Of a stretch of DNA of 64,000 nt, positions 37,561 to 46,326 are shown in pieces. Position 1 is the stretch's first letter, and every line of letters starts with the position of its first letter. The notes under the pieces were generated by a model that had not been told where the DNA came from, did not search any database, and was given only the letters and a program-made list of their open reading frames with translations. A program made the translations under genes and the position numbers. This DNA is from Pseudomonas syringae CC1557 (GTDB lineage: Bacteria > Pseudomonadota > Gammaproteobacteria > Pseudomonadales > Pseudomonadaceae), in contig NZ_CP007014.1 of NCBI RefSeq assembly GCF_000452705.1, forward strand, positions 1,426,001 through 1,490,000, read 5' to 3'.

Positions 37561-38100
37561 ATGAGCCTTTCCCTTCGCGACCAGTTGCTCAAGGCAGGTC
37601 TGGTCAACCAAAAGCAGGCCAAGCAGGTCGGCAAAGAAAAGCAGAAAGAGCAGCGTCTGGTGCACAAGGGGCAGGCTCAGGCCGACGACTCGCAAAAACG
37701 TGCGGCTCAGGAAGCTCAGGCTGAAAAGGCCAGGCGTGATCAGGAACTCAATCGTCAGCAGCAGGAAAAGGTCGAGCAGAAAGCCCGCACCGCGCAGGTC
37801 AAGCAATTGATCGAAGTGTCACGCCTGCCCAAGCTGATCACCGAGGATTACTACAACTTCGTTGACGACAAGAAGGTCAAGCGGATCTCGGTCAACAGCA
37901 TGGTGCGCAACAAGCTCAGCAGCGGCTCGCTGGCCATCGTGCATCACGGTGGTGGCTACGAGATCATCCCGCGTGAGGCGGCGTTGAAGATCCAGGAGCG
38001 CGACCCGCGCCGCATTGTGTTGCTCAACACCCCGACTGAAGCGCCGGATGCTGATGATCCGTATGCGGCTTATCAGGTGCCTGACGATTTGATGTGGTAA
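37561..38100 (+). CDS. DUF2058 family protein
   Basis: The product is 179 residues. The N-terminal part is a long Lys/Gln/Ala-rich coiled coil (about 15-80) after MSLSLRDQLLKAGLVN. The C-terminal half holds the conserved block YYNFVDDKKVKRISVN and HHGGGYEIIPREAALKI. It resembles YaiL of E. coli, a nucleoprotein/polysome-associated protein of unknown function. It is 30 bp after mazG, so likely co-transcribed, and is closed by a terminator. Confidence 0.88.
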   Translation: MSLSLRDQLLKAGLVNQKQAKQVGKEKQKEQRLVHKGQAQADDSQKRAAQEAQAEKARRDQELNRQQQEKVEQKARTAQVKQLIEVSRLPKLITEDYYNFVDDKKVKRISVNSMVRNKLSSGSLAIVHHGGGYEIIPREAALKIQERDPRRIVLLNTPTEAPDADDPYAAYQVPDDLMW

Positions 38101-38118
38101 CCCGCTGACCCATCAAGA

Positions 38119-38144
38119 CAAAACCCGCATTCAGCGGGTTTTGT
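38119..38144 (+). terminator. Terminator after the DUF2058 gene
   Basis: ACAAAACCCGC and GCGGGTTTTGT form an 11-bp stem around ATTCA, with T-rich sequence after. It may also act on the minus strand for the gene at 38183. Confidence 0.85.
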
Positions 38145-38182
38145 CGTTTCTTGTTCTGAGAAAGTCTTGTTCCGGAAGGGGC

Positions 38183-38362
38183 TCAGTGATTGCCCTGGCT
38201 TTCCTTCGCTTCCAGCTCTTCCTTGTAGCGAAGCGCGTCGGATTTGACGTGGAACATGCCTACCAGTTGATCCTGTTGATGCACGTCCCAGATCTGAATG
38301 CCGTCGGCTACAGCTTCGTGGGAGAGGTGGGCGTCGTCGCGTTCAGTAACTCTGACAGTCAT
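38183..38362 (-). CDS. Small (59-residue) conserved-looking protein
   Basis: The frame begins with ATG at 38362, with AGGAGC 9 nt upstream, and ends with TGA at 38183. The product MTVRVTERDDAHLSHEAVAD continues to the charged end EAKESQGNH. It has no signal peptide or TM segment and is rich in His, Asp and Glu. A good -35/-10 pair lies upstream (38466-38437). A real small gene is favoured by the site, promoter and codon use. No function is assigned. Confidence 0.72.
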   Translation of the reverse strand: MTVRVTERDDAHLSHEAVADGIQIWDVHQQDQLVGMFHVKSDALRYKEELEAKESQGNH

Positions 38363-38436
38363 AGTAGTAAGCTCCTGACTTTGATGGCCTGAATGGTTAG
38401 GCCTCTGGATACTGCGGCGATGTGTCGCAGGACTCT

Positions 38437-38466
38437 TTTATAGAATTTGTTAGCTACCTACGTAAA
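38437..38466 (-). promoter_or_regulatory. Promoter of the 59-residue protein gene
   Basis: On the minus strand TTTACG (38466-38461), 18 bp, TATAAA (38442-38437) form a sigma-70-like promoter about 75 bp upstream of the ATG. Confidence 0.55.
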
Positions 38467-38509
38467 TAGCCCGTTCAGGTTCCCGTCTGGTCAGAAAATG
38501 AGCGAACGC

Positions 38510-38538
38510 CTACAGCCCTTGCATGTCGTGGGCTGTAG
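38510..38538. repeat. 9-bp inverted repeat CTACAGCCC/GGGCTGTAG
   Basis: The arms are at 38510-38518 and 38530-38538 with an 11-nt loop. It is in the gap upstream of the 59-residue gene. The role is unknown. Confidence 0.5.
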
Positions 38539-38589
38539 CGGGGTAGTGGCAAAGTGAAGGTTTTTTCATGTGCTCTGAGCGTGCGGCGC

Positions 38590-38704
38590 AGAAAGATGAC
38601 GCGGAGCGTCAAGAGCGCCATTCCCATGCTGGAGCGTAGGGAACGATAACCTTAACTACGTGCGACGCCGCGTCGGTATGCCGTTCCGGACGCTCTGCGT
38701 CCTC
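38590..38704. repeat. Dispersed palindromic repeat cluster, copy F
   Basis: The hairpins are GACGC-GGA-GCGTC (38598-38610), TTCCCATGCTGGAGCGTAGG with GAA (38621-38643), GACGCCGCGTC (38664-38674) and GGACGC-TCT-GCGTCC (38688-38702). Confidence 0.75.
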
Positions 38705-38735
38705 TTCGCAGGTGGGGTGCTGTATCGCAGCCAAT

Positions 38736-38766
38736 AAAAAGCCCCGCTGAAAAGCAGGGCTCTGTG
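38736..38766 (-). terminator. Terminator of the DUF3108 gene and purMN operon
   Basis: On the minus strand GAGCCCTGC, loop TTTTCA, GCGGGGC is followed by TTTTT. The stem has one G-T pair. It begins 20 bp after the DUF3108 stop. Confidence 0.8.
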
Positions 38767-38786
38767 TCACCGGGTTGTCAGGGCAA

Positions 38787-39500
38787 TCAGCTGCCTTTGA
38801 CAGCCTTGCCGTTGACGGTGCCGTCGAGCAGCACGATGTTGTATTCCTTGCCGTCGGTTTCGACCTGTTGCAGGCGGACCAGCAGGTAATCCCAGTCCTT
38901 GGCGAACCACAGCACAGTGGTGCGCTTGCTTTGCGTCGGGTCGCGCACGCGCTCGACTTTGATCGCGTCGACCTGGCCGGTCTTGGTCTCTACTTTTTCA
39001 GAGCCCAGCACGCGGAAGTCATAGGTATCCACTTCGTCTCCGTCGACGACCTGGTAGCTCATGCTCTTTTTGCCCGCAGCCACGTCATGCTGCAACGCCA
39101 ACTGATAGGTGGATTTGTCGAGAATGCCACGGTTGAGCGGCAGCTTGATCGGGTCGCCCCGGTCGGTGCCGGTGACAAACTTGGTGTTCCAGTCGAACAC
39201 CAGATCGACTTTCTTGGACTTGCCCAGACCACTGCGTTCGAAGCTGTAGGTCTGCGGCAACAGCGCGTCCTTGTCGACTTTCAGCGTGCTGACTTCAGTC
39301 AGGCTGGCGATCATCATCGAGGCCTTGAAATTCAGCGTCCAGGTGCCATTGGCCCCGGCTTCCAGGCTGCGTTCAGCCGTGCCACTCATGGGCAGTTGCT
39401 TCCAGTCGGCGGTGTAGCTGGCGGAGAAAGGTTGAAGGTCTGCTGCCTGTACAGCAGGCAGTGCGAGCAGAGCGAAAGCGAAGAGCAGAGCGCGACGCAT
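38787..39500 (-). CDS. Periplasmic DUF3108 domain protein
   Basis: The product is 237 residues with a signal peptide ending AVQA before ADLQPFSASYT. The rest is a beta-rich domain with YTADWKQLPMSGTAERSL and the end block TQSKRTTVLWFAKDWDYLLVRLQQ, features of DUF3108 lipocalin-like proteins of unknown function. It is 8 bp after purN in the same direction, so probably transcribed with the purine genes. Confidence 0.87.
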   Translation of the reverse strand: MRRALLFAFALLALPAVQAADLQPFSASYTADWKQLPMSGTAERSLEAGANGTWTLNFKASMMIASLTEVSTLKVDKDALLPQTYSFERSGLGKSKKVDLVFDWNTKFVTGTDRGDPIKLPLNRGILDKSTYQLALQHDVAAGKKSMSYQVVDGDEVDTYDFRVLGSEKVETKTGQVDAIKVERVRDPTQSKRTTVLWFAKDWDYLLVRLQQVETDGKEYNIVLLDGTVNGKAVKGS

Positions 39501-39508
39501 AATATCTC

Positions 39509-40159
39509 CTAGATTCGAATCAAGTGGCCACAGGCCGGGAGTGGCTGGCCATCCAGTAAAGCGCCGTGTTCGCTGAGCCTCAATCGACCTTCTGCGAACC
39601 AGCGAACTGCCAGCGGATAAATATGATGCTCCTGGACATGGACCCGTTGCGCGAGCGCTGCGGGCGTGTCGTGCAACTGTACCGAAATAACTGCCTGTAC
39701 GACCAGTGGGCCGCCATCGAGTTCCTCGGTGACGAAATGCACACTGCAGCCATGTTCGGCGTCACCGGCTTCCAATACCCGCCTGTGGGTGTGTAAACCC
39801 TTGTAACGCGGCAGCAGGGAAGGGTGAATATTGAGCAGGCGCCCATGATAGTGACGGACGAATCCTGCGCTGAGGATACGCATGAACCCGGCCAGTACCA
39901 CCAACTGTGGTTTGAAGGTGTCGATCAGTTCTATCAGCGCTGCATCGAACGCCTCTCGGCCTTCGTACGCAGTGTGATCCAGCACGCAGGCGTCAATGCC
40001 TGCATCCCGGGCGCGTTGCAGACCGAAGGCATCTTCGCGGTTGGAAATAACCGCGCAGATGCGAACGGGGCTAGCCCCGTCCTTGAAGCTGTCGATCATC
40101 GCTTGCAGGTTGCCGCCGGTGCCGGACAACAGCACCACGACATCGCAGATGGCTGGCAT
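39509..40159 (-). CDS. purN: Phosphoribosylglycinamide formyltransferase PurN
   Basis: The product is 216 residues from [18 protein letters not shown]. PurN transfers a formyl group from 10-formyl-THF to GAR in step three of purine synthesis. LLSGTGGNLQAMID binds the phosphate, MRILSAGFV and NIHPSLLPRYKG hold the catalytic Asn-His, and HFVTEELDGG supplies the Asp. The start shares one base with the purM stop (TGATG). Confidence 0.95.
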   Translation of the reverse strand: MPAICDVVVLLSGTGGNLQAMIDSFKDGASPVRICAVISNREDAFGLQRARDAGIDACVLDHTAYEGREAFDAALIELIDTFKPQLVVLAGFMRILSAGFVRHYHGRLLNIHPSLLPRYKGLHTHRRVLEAGDAEHGCSVHFVTEELDGGPLVVQAVISVQLHDTPAALAQRVHVQEHHIYPLAVRWFAEGRLRLSEHGALLDGQPLPACGHLIRI

Positions 40160-41217
40160 CAATGCGCCTTGAGGTTTTTCAGCTCTACGTGTGCCGCGCC
40201 GGCAGCGGCGGTCGCGATCTGGCCGATCACCCATGGCTGCTCGCCGGCTTCACGCAGAACGTTCAAGGCCGTTTCAACGTGTTCCTGGGCGACACAGATA
40301 ACCATGCCGACGCCGCAGTTGAGGACGCGGTGCATTTCGTTTTCGTCGACGTTGCCTTGCTGCTGCAACCAGTCGAACACGGCCGGACGCTGCCAGCTCG
40401 CCACATCGACCACTGCCTGAGCGCCTTCCGGCAGCACGCGAGGGATGTTGTCCAGCAGGCCGCCACCGGTGATGTGCGCCATGGCCTTGACCGCGCCGGT
40501 TTCCTTGATCAGCTTGAGCAACGGTTTGACATAGATACGGGTTGGCGCCATCAGCAGCTCGGTCAGCGGTTTGCCGTCCAGCTGGATGTTTTCGATATCG
40601 GCACCGGCGACTTCGATGATCTTGCGGATCAGCGAGTAACCATTGGAGTGCGGACCGGACGACGGCAGGGCGAGCAGGGCATCACCGGCAGCGACTTTCG
40701 AACCGTCGATGATCTCGGCTTTTTCCACGACACCGACGCAGAAACCTGCCAGGTCGTAGTCTTCGCCTTCGTACATGCCCGGCATTTCAGCGGTTTCACC
40801 GCCCACCAGCGAGCAGCCAGCCAGTTCGCAGCCAGCGCCGATACCGGTGACCACCTGAGTGGCGGTTTCGACGTTGAGCTTGCCGGTGGCGTAGTAATCG
40901 AGGAAGAACAGTGGCTCTGCGCCGCACACCACCAGGTCGTTGACGCACATGGCGACCAGATCGATGCCGATGCTGTCGTGCTTGTTCAGGTTCAGCGCCA
41001 GACGCAGCTTGGTGCCCACGCCGTCGGTGCCCGAGACCAGAACCGGTTGCTTGTAGCCAGCCGGGATTTCGCAGAGGGCGCCGAAGCCTCCCAGGCCGCC
41101 CATGACTTCCGGACGCTTGGTGCGCTTGGCGACGCTCTTGATGCGTTCGACCAATGCTTCACCGGCGTCGATGTCTACACCGGCGTCTTTATAGCTCAGG
41201 GAAGGTTGCTTGCTCAT
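40159..41217 (-). CDS. purM: Phosphoribosylformylglycinamidine cyclo-ligase (AIR synthetase) PurM
   Basis: The product is 352 residues. PurM closes the imidazole ring of FGAM with ATP in purine synthesis. Signatures include [31 protein letters not shown], the glycine-rich [11 protein letters not shown] loop and [14 protein letters not shown]. It heads the purM-purN-DUF3108 group. A PurR-type operator was not recognised upstream. Confidence 0.96.
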   Translation of the reverse strand: MSKQPSLSYKDAGVDIDAGEALVERIKSVAKRTKRPEVMGGLGGFGALCEIPAGYKQPVLVSGTDGVGTKLRLALNLNKHDSIGIDLVAMCVNDLVVCGAEPLFFLDYYATGKLNVETATQVVTGIGAGCELAGCSLVGGETAEMPGMYEGEDYDLAGFCVGVVEKAEIIDGSKVAAGDALLALPSSGPHSNGYSLIRKIIEVAGADIENIQLDGKPLTELLMAPTRIYVKPLLKLIKETGAVKAMAHITGGGLLDNIPRVLPEGAQAVVDVASWQRPAVFDWLQQQGNVDENEMHRVLNCGVGMVICVAQEHVETALNVLREAGEQPWVIGQIATAAAGAAHVELKNLKAH

Positions 41218-41557
41218 AGAAAATCCAGGCCTTTAGGGGGGATTCGGAGGTATCGACCGCTGCGTTAGGACCCGTTCAGCACCGCGCTGTGATGCGATGT
41301 TAAGGTTGGGCCGTGGCGATTGCCGGTCTGCGAAGGCGCGCGATTTTATCAGGCTTGCTCCCCAGGGGCCATCCTTGCGCCGACAACAGGGCGGTGTTGG
41401 GCTAAATAATCCTGGCCTCGGGTGCGCCATCAGTGCGAGCCCGGACGTTTAAGGTGTACTTTATGCCGAAATTGAATGATTGGCGGCTCACGGCTGTCCC
41501 AGGCTGTGCACCTCCTGAAGCTGCTTCTTTTTACTTTTTTCCGTTCGGGAACTGTCC
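41218..41557. other. 340-bp divergent gap between purM and the DUF2066 gene
   Basis: The only signal is a -10-like TAAAAT on the minus strand (41348-41343), which could serve purM. No hairpin, repeat or small gene is apparent. Confidence 0.5.
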
Positions 41558-42643
41558 ATGCGTTTTTCCAGAATCCTTCTCGTTGGCTGTCTGTCCCTGA
41601 TCAGCCTTCCCAGCCTTGCCGAAACGGTGAGCAATCTTTATCAGGTGCGCGAGCCAGTTAGCGGCCAGTCGCCCGATGAACGCACGCGCGCCACCCAGGC
41701 CGCGATTGACACCCTGGTACTGCGTCTGACCGGCGACGCCAAGGCCACGCAGGGGCCGGCGATTGCCGCGTTACGCAAGGACCCGCAGCAAATCATCAGC
41801 CAGTACGGTTACGAGGCCGGTCCGCCGGAAACCCTGTTGGTGGACTTCGATCCGGCCACCACCGAGCGTGCGTTGCGTGACGCCGGGCTGTCCATCTGGG
41901 GCAGCAACCGACCTTCGATCCTCGGCTGGTGGCTGAATGATTCGGTTGAAGGCGCCAATCTGGTGGGCGATGGTCAGGCTGCCGCCGAACCGTTGCGACG
42001 TGCCGCACAGCATCGCGGTCTGCCCTTGCGCCTGCCACTGGCTGACCTGAGTGAACAAAGCATCGGTGACGCGAAAACCCTTGAAGGCACTGACCCTGCA
42101 CCGCTCAAGACGGCGTCCGAACGTTATGGTGCTGACGCTATTCTCGCCGTGCATGCCAGAGAAGAGGCCGGTCAATGGCAGGGCAAATGGCGCCTGTGGC
42201 TGGGTGATCAGCGCGAGCAGGGCACGGCAACGGGCGCAACCTCCGAAGCGCTGGCCGATGCGGTGCTGTTATCGGTAAGCGAACGTCTGGCGCCGCGCTT
42301 CGTCGCCAAGCCGGGCGCCTCGACCGGCATGCTGGTGCAGGTGCAAGGCATGACGCTGGAGCGTTATGCGCAACTGCTTCAGTTACTTGAACCGTTCGGC
42401 GTGCGTCTGAGTTCTGTGCAGGGTGATCGGGTGGTCTTCGATGTCAGCGGCAATGCGGATCAGCTACGCTCGCAGATGTCGCTGGCCAAATTGCAGGAAG
42501 TACCCGCCAGTGAGGCGGCCGTTGCAGAGGCGCCAGTTGCTGCTCCTGTCGATGCTGCCGCGCCTGCCTCGCCCACAACGGCGCCTGTACCGGCACCGAT
42601 GATTGTTCCGGCCTCTGCGCCACAGCTGTATTTCCGCTGGTAA
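41558..42643 (+). CDS. Exported DUF2066 family protein
   Basis: The product is 361 residues with a signal peptide ending LA before ETVSNLYQVREPV. The conserved DUF2066 block includes TRATQAAIDTLVLRLTGD and SIWGSNRPSILGWWL. The C-terminal 60 residues are Ala/Pro-rich (for example PVAAPVDAAAPASPT) and low complexity, likely a periplasmic linker ending at LYFRW. Function unknown; it is paired with the PerM-like gene 40 bp downstream. Confidence 0.85.
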   Translation: MRFSRILLVGCLSLISLPSLAETVSNLYQVREPVSGQSPDERTRATQAAIDTLVLRLTGDAKATQGPAIAALRKDPQQIISQYGYEAGPPETLLVDFDPATTERALRDAGLSIWGSNRPSILGWWLNDSVEGANLVGDGQAAAEPLRRAAQHRGLPLRLPLADLSEQSIGDAKTLEGTDPAPLKTASERYGADAILAVHAREEAGQWQGKWRLWLGDQREQGTATGATSEALADAVLLSVSERLAPRFVAKPGASTGMLVQVQGMTLERYAQLLQLLEPFGVRLSSVQGDRVVFDVSGNADQLRSQMSLAKLQEVPASEAAVAEAPVAAPVDAAAPASPTTAPVPAPMIVPASAPQLYFRW

Positions 42644-42682
42644 CCCGGCAAGAACGTTTTTCCATTGGGTTGAGGGATGTTG

Positions 42683-43756
42683 ATGACTGATACGCGGCGT
42701 TGGTTCTGGATCGGCGGGCTGGCTTTGCTGGTCGCTTTCGTGGTGCTGCTGCACACGATCCTCACTCCTTTTCTGGTGGCGTTGCTGCTGGCGTACATGG
42801 GCGATCCGCTGGTGGATCGTCTGGAACGCGCCGGGTTGTCCAGAACCTTGAGTGTGGTAGTCGTTTTCGGCCTCTTTACCCTGGTGCTGATGACCTTGCT
42901 GCTGGTGCTGGTGCCCATGCTGGCCAAGCAACTGTTTCGCCTGTACGAACTGGCGCCGCAGATTCTCGACTGGTTACAGCACTCGGCCATGCCGTGGGTG
43001 CAGGCCAAGTTCGGCCTGGCAGACGGCTTCTGGAAGTTCGACAAGATCAAGGCGGCGATTTCCGAGCACATGGGTCAGGCCGGAGATATCGTTTCCATCG
43101 TGCTGTCCCAGGCCACTGCGTCCAGCCTGGCGCTGATCGGCTGGCTGACCAATCTGGTGCTGATCCCGGTCGTGTGCTTCTACCTGTTACGTGACTGGGA
43201 CATCATGACCGGCAAGATCCGCGGTTTGCTGCCGCGTCAGCGTGAAGGTCAGATCGTCAAGCTCGCGGGCGAGTGCCATGAAGTGCTGGGCGCGTTCATT
43301 CGCGGGCAGTTGCTGGTCATGGTCGGCCTTGGAGTGATCTACGCGGCTGGGCTGATGCTGGTCGGGCTGGAGCTGGGGCTGTTGATCGGGGTGATCGCAG
43401 GTCTCGCGGCCATCGTGCCTTATATGGGCTTTGTGATCGGCATCGGCGCGGCGCTGATTGCCGGGCTGTTCCAGTTTGGCGGTGATCTGTACCCGATGAT
43501 GGGGATTGTCGCAGTGTTCATGATCGGTCAGGCGCTTGAAGGCATGGTCCTGACACCATTGCTGGTGGGCGATCGTATCGGTCTGCACCCGGTGGCCGTG
43601 ATTTTCGCGATCCTGGCCGGTGGCGAGCTGTTCGGTTTCACCGGCATTTTGCTGGCGTTGCCCGTAGCGGCGGTGATCATGGTGCTGGTGCGCCACATGC
43701 ACGACGTCTACAAAGACTCGGAAATCTACGCAGGTGCCGAAGATCCGGAGTTGTAA
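42683..43756 (+). CDS. AI-2E family transporter / PerM permease
   Basis: The product is 357 residues from the ATG 6 nt after GAGGG; an ATG at 42677 overlaps that site and would add two residues. It has eight predicted helices, with the family-specific segments FLVALLLAYMGDPLVDRL, NLVLIPVVCFYLLRDWD and LTPLLVGDRIGLHPVAVI. Family members include TqsA, which exports AI-2, and others exporting unknown solutes, so AI-2 is not implied. It is followed by a hairpin and hda. Confidence 0.9.
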   Translation: MTDTRRWFWIGGLALLVAFVVLLHTILTPFLVALLLAYMGDPLVDRLERAGLSRTLSVVVVFGLFTLVLMTLLLVLVPMLAKQLFRLYELAPQILDWLQHSAMPWVQAKFGLADGFWKFDKIKAAISEHMGQAGDIVSIVLSQATASSLALIGWLTNLVLIPVVCFYLLRDWDIMTGKIRGLLPRQREGQIVKLAGECHEVLGAFIRGQLLVMVGLGVIYAAGLMLVGLELGLLIGVIAGLAAIVPYMGFVIGIGAALIAGLFQFGGDLYPMMGIVAVFMIGQALEGMVLTPLLVGDRIGLHPVAVIFAILAGGELFGFTGILLALPVAAVIMVLVRHMHDVYKDSEIYAGAEDPEL

Positions 43757-43766
43757 GCTTGAAACA

Positions 43767-43794
43767 GGCCTCTACGCAGCCCTGCGCAGAGGCC
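43767..43794. terminator. Hairpin after the PerM-like gene, terminator-like without a U-tract
   Basis: GGCCTCTACGCA-GCCC-TGCGCAGAGGCC forms a 12-bp stem with one mismatch, starting 10 bp after the stop. No T-run follows, so termination is uncertain; it may stabilise the transcript. Confidence 0.45.
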
Positions 43795-43972
43795 CACCGG
43801 AATGGCGCGTGCACTGCGCCAAACCTCCTTTCTCCATCTCCGCTTTCCTGGCCCTGACGCAAACCTTTGATTTTGCTTGAGGTCTGTCGCATTGTGCGAC
43901 CCGCCTCACGGGTATAAACTTCGTGCACTTTACACAGAGGCCCTTGACGGTTTGCATGAGCCGTTAGTCAGC

Positions 43973-44677
43973 ATGAAACCGATTCAGCTGCCCCTGAGTG
44001 TGCGTCTGCGTGATGACGCCACTTTCGTCAATTACTATCCAGGCGCCAACGCCGCTGCACTCGGCTATGTCGAGCGGCTGTGCGAAGCCGATGCCGGATG
44101 GACGGAAAGCCTCATTTATCTGTGGGGCAAGGACGGAGTAGGGCGCACGCACCTGCTGCAGGCCGCGTGCCTGCGTTTCGAACAGATGGGTGAACCTGCG
44201 GTGTACCTGCCGTTGGCCGAAGTCATAGATGAAGGCATCGAACTGTTCGACCATCTGGAGCAGTACGAGCTGGTCTGCCTGGACGACCTCCAGGCCGTGG
44301 TCGGCAAGCCGGACTGGGAAGAAGCCCTGTTTCATCTGTTCAACCGTCTGCGTGACAGCGGCCGTCGCTTGCTGATTGCAGCGTCCAAATCGCCCCGCGA
44401 GCTGCCGGTCAAGCTTCCCGACCTCAAATCCCGCTTGACCATGGCGCTGGTGTTCCAGATGCGCGGGCTGTCCGACGAGGACAAACTGCGTGCCCTGCAA
44501 CTGCGTGCTTCAAGGCGCGGCCTGCACCTGACCGACGATGTCGGTCATTTCATCCTGACGCGCGGGACGCGCAGCATGAGCGCCTTGTTCGAATTGCTGG
44601 AGCGCCTCGATCAGGCCTCGCTCCAGGAAAAGCGCAAGCTGACCATTCCCTTCCTTAAAGAGACGCTTGGGTGGTAG
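43973..44677 (+). CDS. hda: DnaA inactivator Hda
   Basis: The product is 234 residues from MKPIQLPLSVRLRDDATF; the clamp-binding peptide QLPLSV is at its start, as in Hda. It is a shortened AAA+ relative of DnaA: the Walker A region reads GKDGVGRTHLL, the Walker B LVCLDDL, the sensor 2 region follows FHLFNRL. Hda with the beta clamp promotes ATP hydrolysis by DnaA after initiation, limiting replication. Its last codons overlap the sirtuin GTG start by 7 bp. Confidence 0.93.
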   Translation: MKPIQLPLSVRLRDDATFVNYYPGANAAALGYVERLCEADAGWTESLIYLWGKDGVGRTHLLQAACLRFEQMGEPAVYLPLAEVIDEGIELFDHLEQYELVCLDDLQAVVGKPDWEEALFHLFNRLRDSGRRLLIAASKSPRELPVKLPDLKSRLTMALVFQMRGLSDEDKLRALQLRASRRGLHLTDDVGHFILTRGTRSMSALFELLERLDQASLQEKRKLTIPFLKETLGW

Positions 44678-45435
44678 ATCAGGCGCTGGTCGTGCAAACC
44701 GCAGCAGCGTTACGCCATGCAAAGCGGATTCTGGTGATTACCGGAGCTGGCCTGTCGGCGGATTCCGGCTTGCCGACCTATCGCGGCGTAGGCGGGCTCT
44801 ATAACGGCAAGACCGATGACGGGCTGCCCATAGAAGTGGCCTTGTCAGGGCCGATGCTGCGCCGGGATCCCGAGCTGTGCTGGAAATACATCGCCGAACT
44901 GGGCAAGGCTTGCCTGGGCGGTGAGCCTAACGTGGCTCACTACGCGATTGCGCAGTTGCAGCGCATCAAGCCCGAGTGTTGGGTGCTGACCCAGAATGTC
45001 GATGGCTATCATCGTGCCGCTGGCAGTCCGCCCGAGCGGTTGATCGAAATCCACGGGCAACTTTCTCCACTGTTCTGTCAGTCCTGCGGCGCGAAAGATC
45101 AGCAGCTCAGCGAGCACTTACAGCGCCCTTTGCCCCCCTTATGCCCCGCATGTAGTGGCATATTGCGACCGCCCGTCGTTCTTTTTCAGGAAATGCTCCC
45201 GGAAAGGGAACTGGAAACACTGTATGAACAACTAGCTACAGGCTTTGATGCGGTGCTGAGTATCGGCACCACCGCCAGCTTCCCTTACATTCATGAGCCG
45301 GTCATTCGAACCCGTGTTTCCGGGGGATTTACCGCAGAAATCAATCCGCAGCCGACCGATCACAGCACTCAAATGGATGTATTTCTGCAAGGCCGTGCGG
45401 CACATGTCATGGCGGAACTCATAAGTCACATCTAG
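44671..45435 (+). CDS. NAD-dependent protein deacylase (sirtuin)
   Basis: The product is 254 residues starting at GTG within the hda end. Sir2 signatures: GAGLSADSGLPTYRG (NAD binding), TQNVDGYH (catalytic region with Asn and Asp), IEIHGQL (catalytic His), and zinc Cys pairs FCQSC and LCPAC. It removes acyl groups from lysines using NAD. The name cobB is not used here to avoid confusion with the cobalamin gene. Coupling to hda is by 7-bp overlap. Confidence 0.94.
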   Translation: MVDQALVVQTAAALRHAKRILVITGAGLSADSGLPTYRGVGGLYNGKTDDGLPIEVALSGPMLRRDPELCWKYIAELGKACLGGEPNVAHYAIAQLQRIKPECWVLTQNVDGYHRAAGSPPERLIEIHGQLSPLFCQSCGAKDQQLSEHLQRPLPPLCPACSGILRPPVVLFQEMLPERELETLYEQLATGFDAVLSIGTTASFPYIHEPVIRTRVSGGFTAEINPQPTDHSTQMDVFLQGRAAHVMAELISHI

Positions 45436-45509
45436 TTCGATTGAATTTGCAAATCGCTTTCATTGCGGGCATAGTCTCGGCTTCTTAACAGTCAGCCACG
45501 GTTGTGCCC

Positions 45510-46241
45510 ATGCAAGTTGTTCGCTTTGCACCCCTCGTGCCCCTCGCACTCGTTACCTTCCTGTTCGGTTGCTCGGCCAATATGCCGGTTGCACAGCAAG
45601 AACAGGCTCAGCCGGTTCCTCGCTATCAGAACACCGTCACTGCCCAGTCTGCAGCGCGTCGCGACGACGCCGCGACCCTGCAAGACGAGATGGCTACTGA
45701 AGACGAGCTGACGCATTTCGCTGATAACAAATCCTACAAACTGCCGGTTCTGGCCGACAGCATCCTGGAACGTGGCAAGTCTCTGATTGGTACGCGCTAT
45801 CAGTTTGGCGGCACTTCCACGTCGTCAGGCTTCGATTGCAGCGGTTTCATCGGTTACCTGTTCCGTGAAGAGGCCGGCATGAGCCTGCCGCGCTCCACTC
45901 GCGAGATGATCAACGTTGACGCTCCACTGGTTTCGCGCGGTAATCTCAAGCCGGGCGATCTGCTGTTCTTCAGCACCCGCGGCCGTGGCCGTGTCAGCCA
46001 TGCAGCGATCTATGCCGGTAACCAGCAGTTCATTCATTCCAGCAGCCGCCGCAGCGGCGGTGTGCGCATCGACAGCCTTGATGACGCTTACTGGAGCAAG
46101 ACCTTTATCGAGGCCAAGCGGCCTTTGGCGATGGCGCCGGGCACAGTGGCTGTAAAATCAACGCCGGTTGCGACGCAGACAACTGCGATGACATCGACTA
46201 CAGTCAAGACGGCGCCCAAGCGGCGCAACGTTAATAAATAG
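45510..46241 (+). CDS. NlpC/P60 family lipoprotein, first of a tandem pair
   Basis: The product is 243 residues from the ATG at 45510, or 245 from a GTG at 45504. The lipobox FLFGCS gives an envelope lipoprotein. The C-terminal NlpC/P60 domain (about 90-215) has Cys in GFDCSGFIG, His in RVSHAAIY and a third site in FIHSSS: a cysteine peptidase of peptidoglycan peptides. It ends with a Thr/Ala-rich tail. A hairpin separates it from its paralogue. Confidence 0.92.
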   Translation: MQVVRFAPLVPLALVTFLFGCSANMPVAQQEQAQPVPRYQNTVTAQSAARRDDAATLQDEMATEDELTHFADNKSYKLPVLADSILERGKSLIGTRYQFGGTSTSSGFDCSGFIGYLFREEAGMSLPRSTREMINVDAPLVSRGNLKPGDLLFFSTRGRGRVSHAAIYAGNQQFIHSSSRRSGGVRIDSLDDAYWSKTFIEAKRPLAMAPGTVAVKSTPVATQTTAMTSTTVKTAPKRRNVNK

Positions 46242-46252
46242 AATTCGCTGAC

Positions 46253-46278
46253 AAGACCTTCGGGTCTTTCTGCGTTTT
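46253..46278 (+). terminator. Terminator between the two NlpC/P60 genes
   Basis: AAGACC-TTCG-GGTCTT is a 6-bp stem with a TTCG loop, followed by T-rich TTCTGCGTTTTT. It is modest in strength and starts 12 bp after the first stop. Confidence 0.6.
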
Positions 46279-46326
46279 TGAGCTTCTCGGCAGCGTAAGC
46301 CGCATCCAGATCAGGTTGTTGTGGTT

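Larger units (their letters stand above)
38363..38786. other. 424-bp gap between the 59-residue and DUF3108 genes
   Basis: It holds a promoter, an inverted repeat, repeat copy F and a terminator. Nothing else is seen. Confidence 0.6.
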
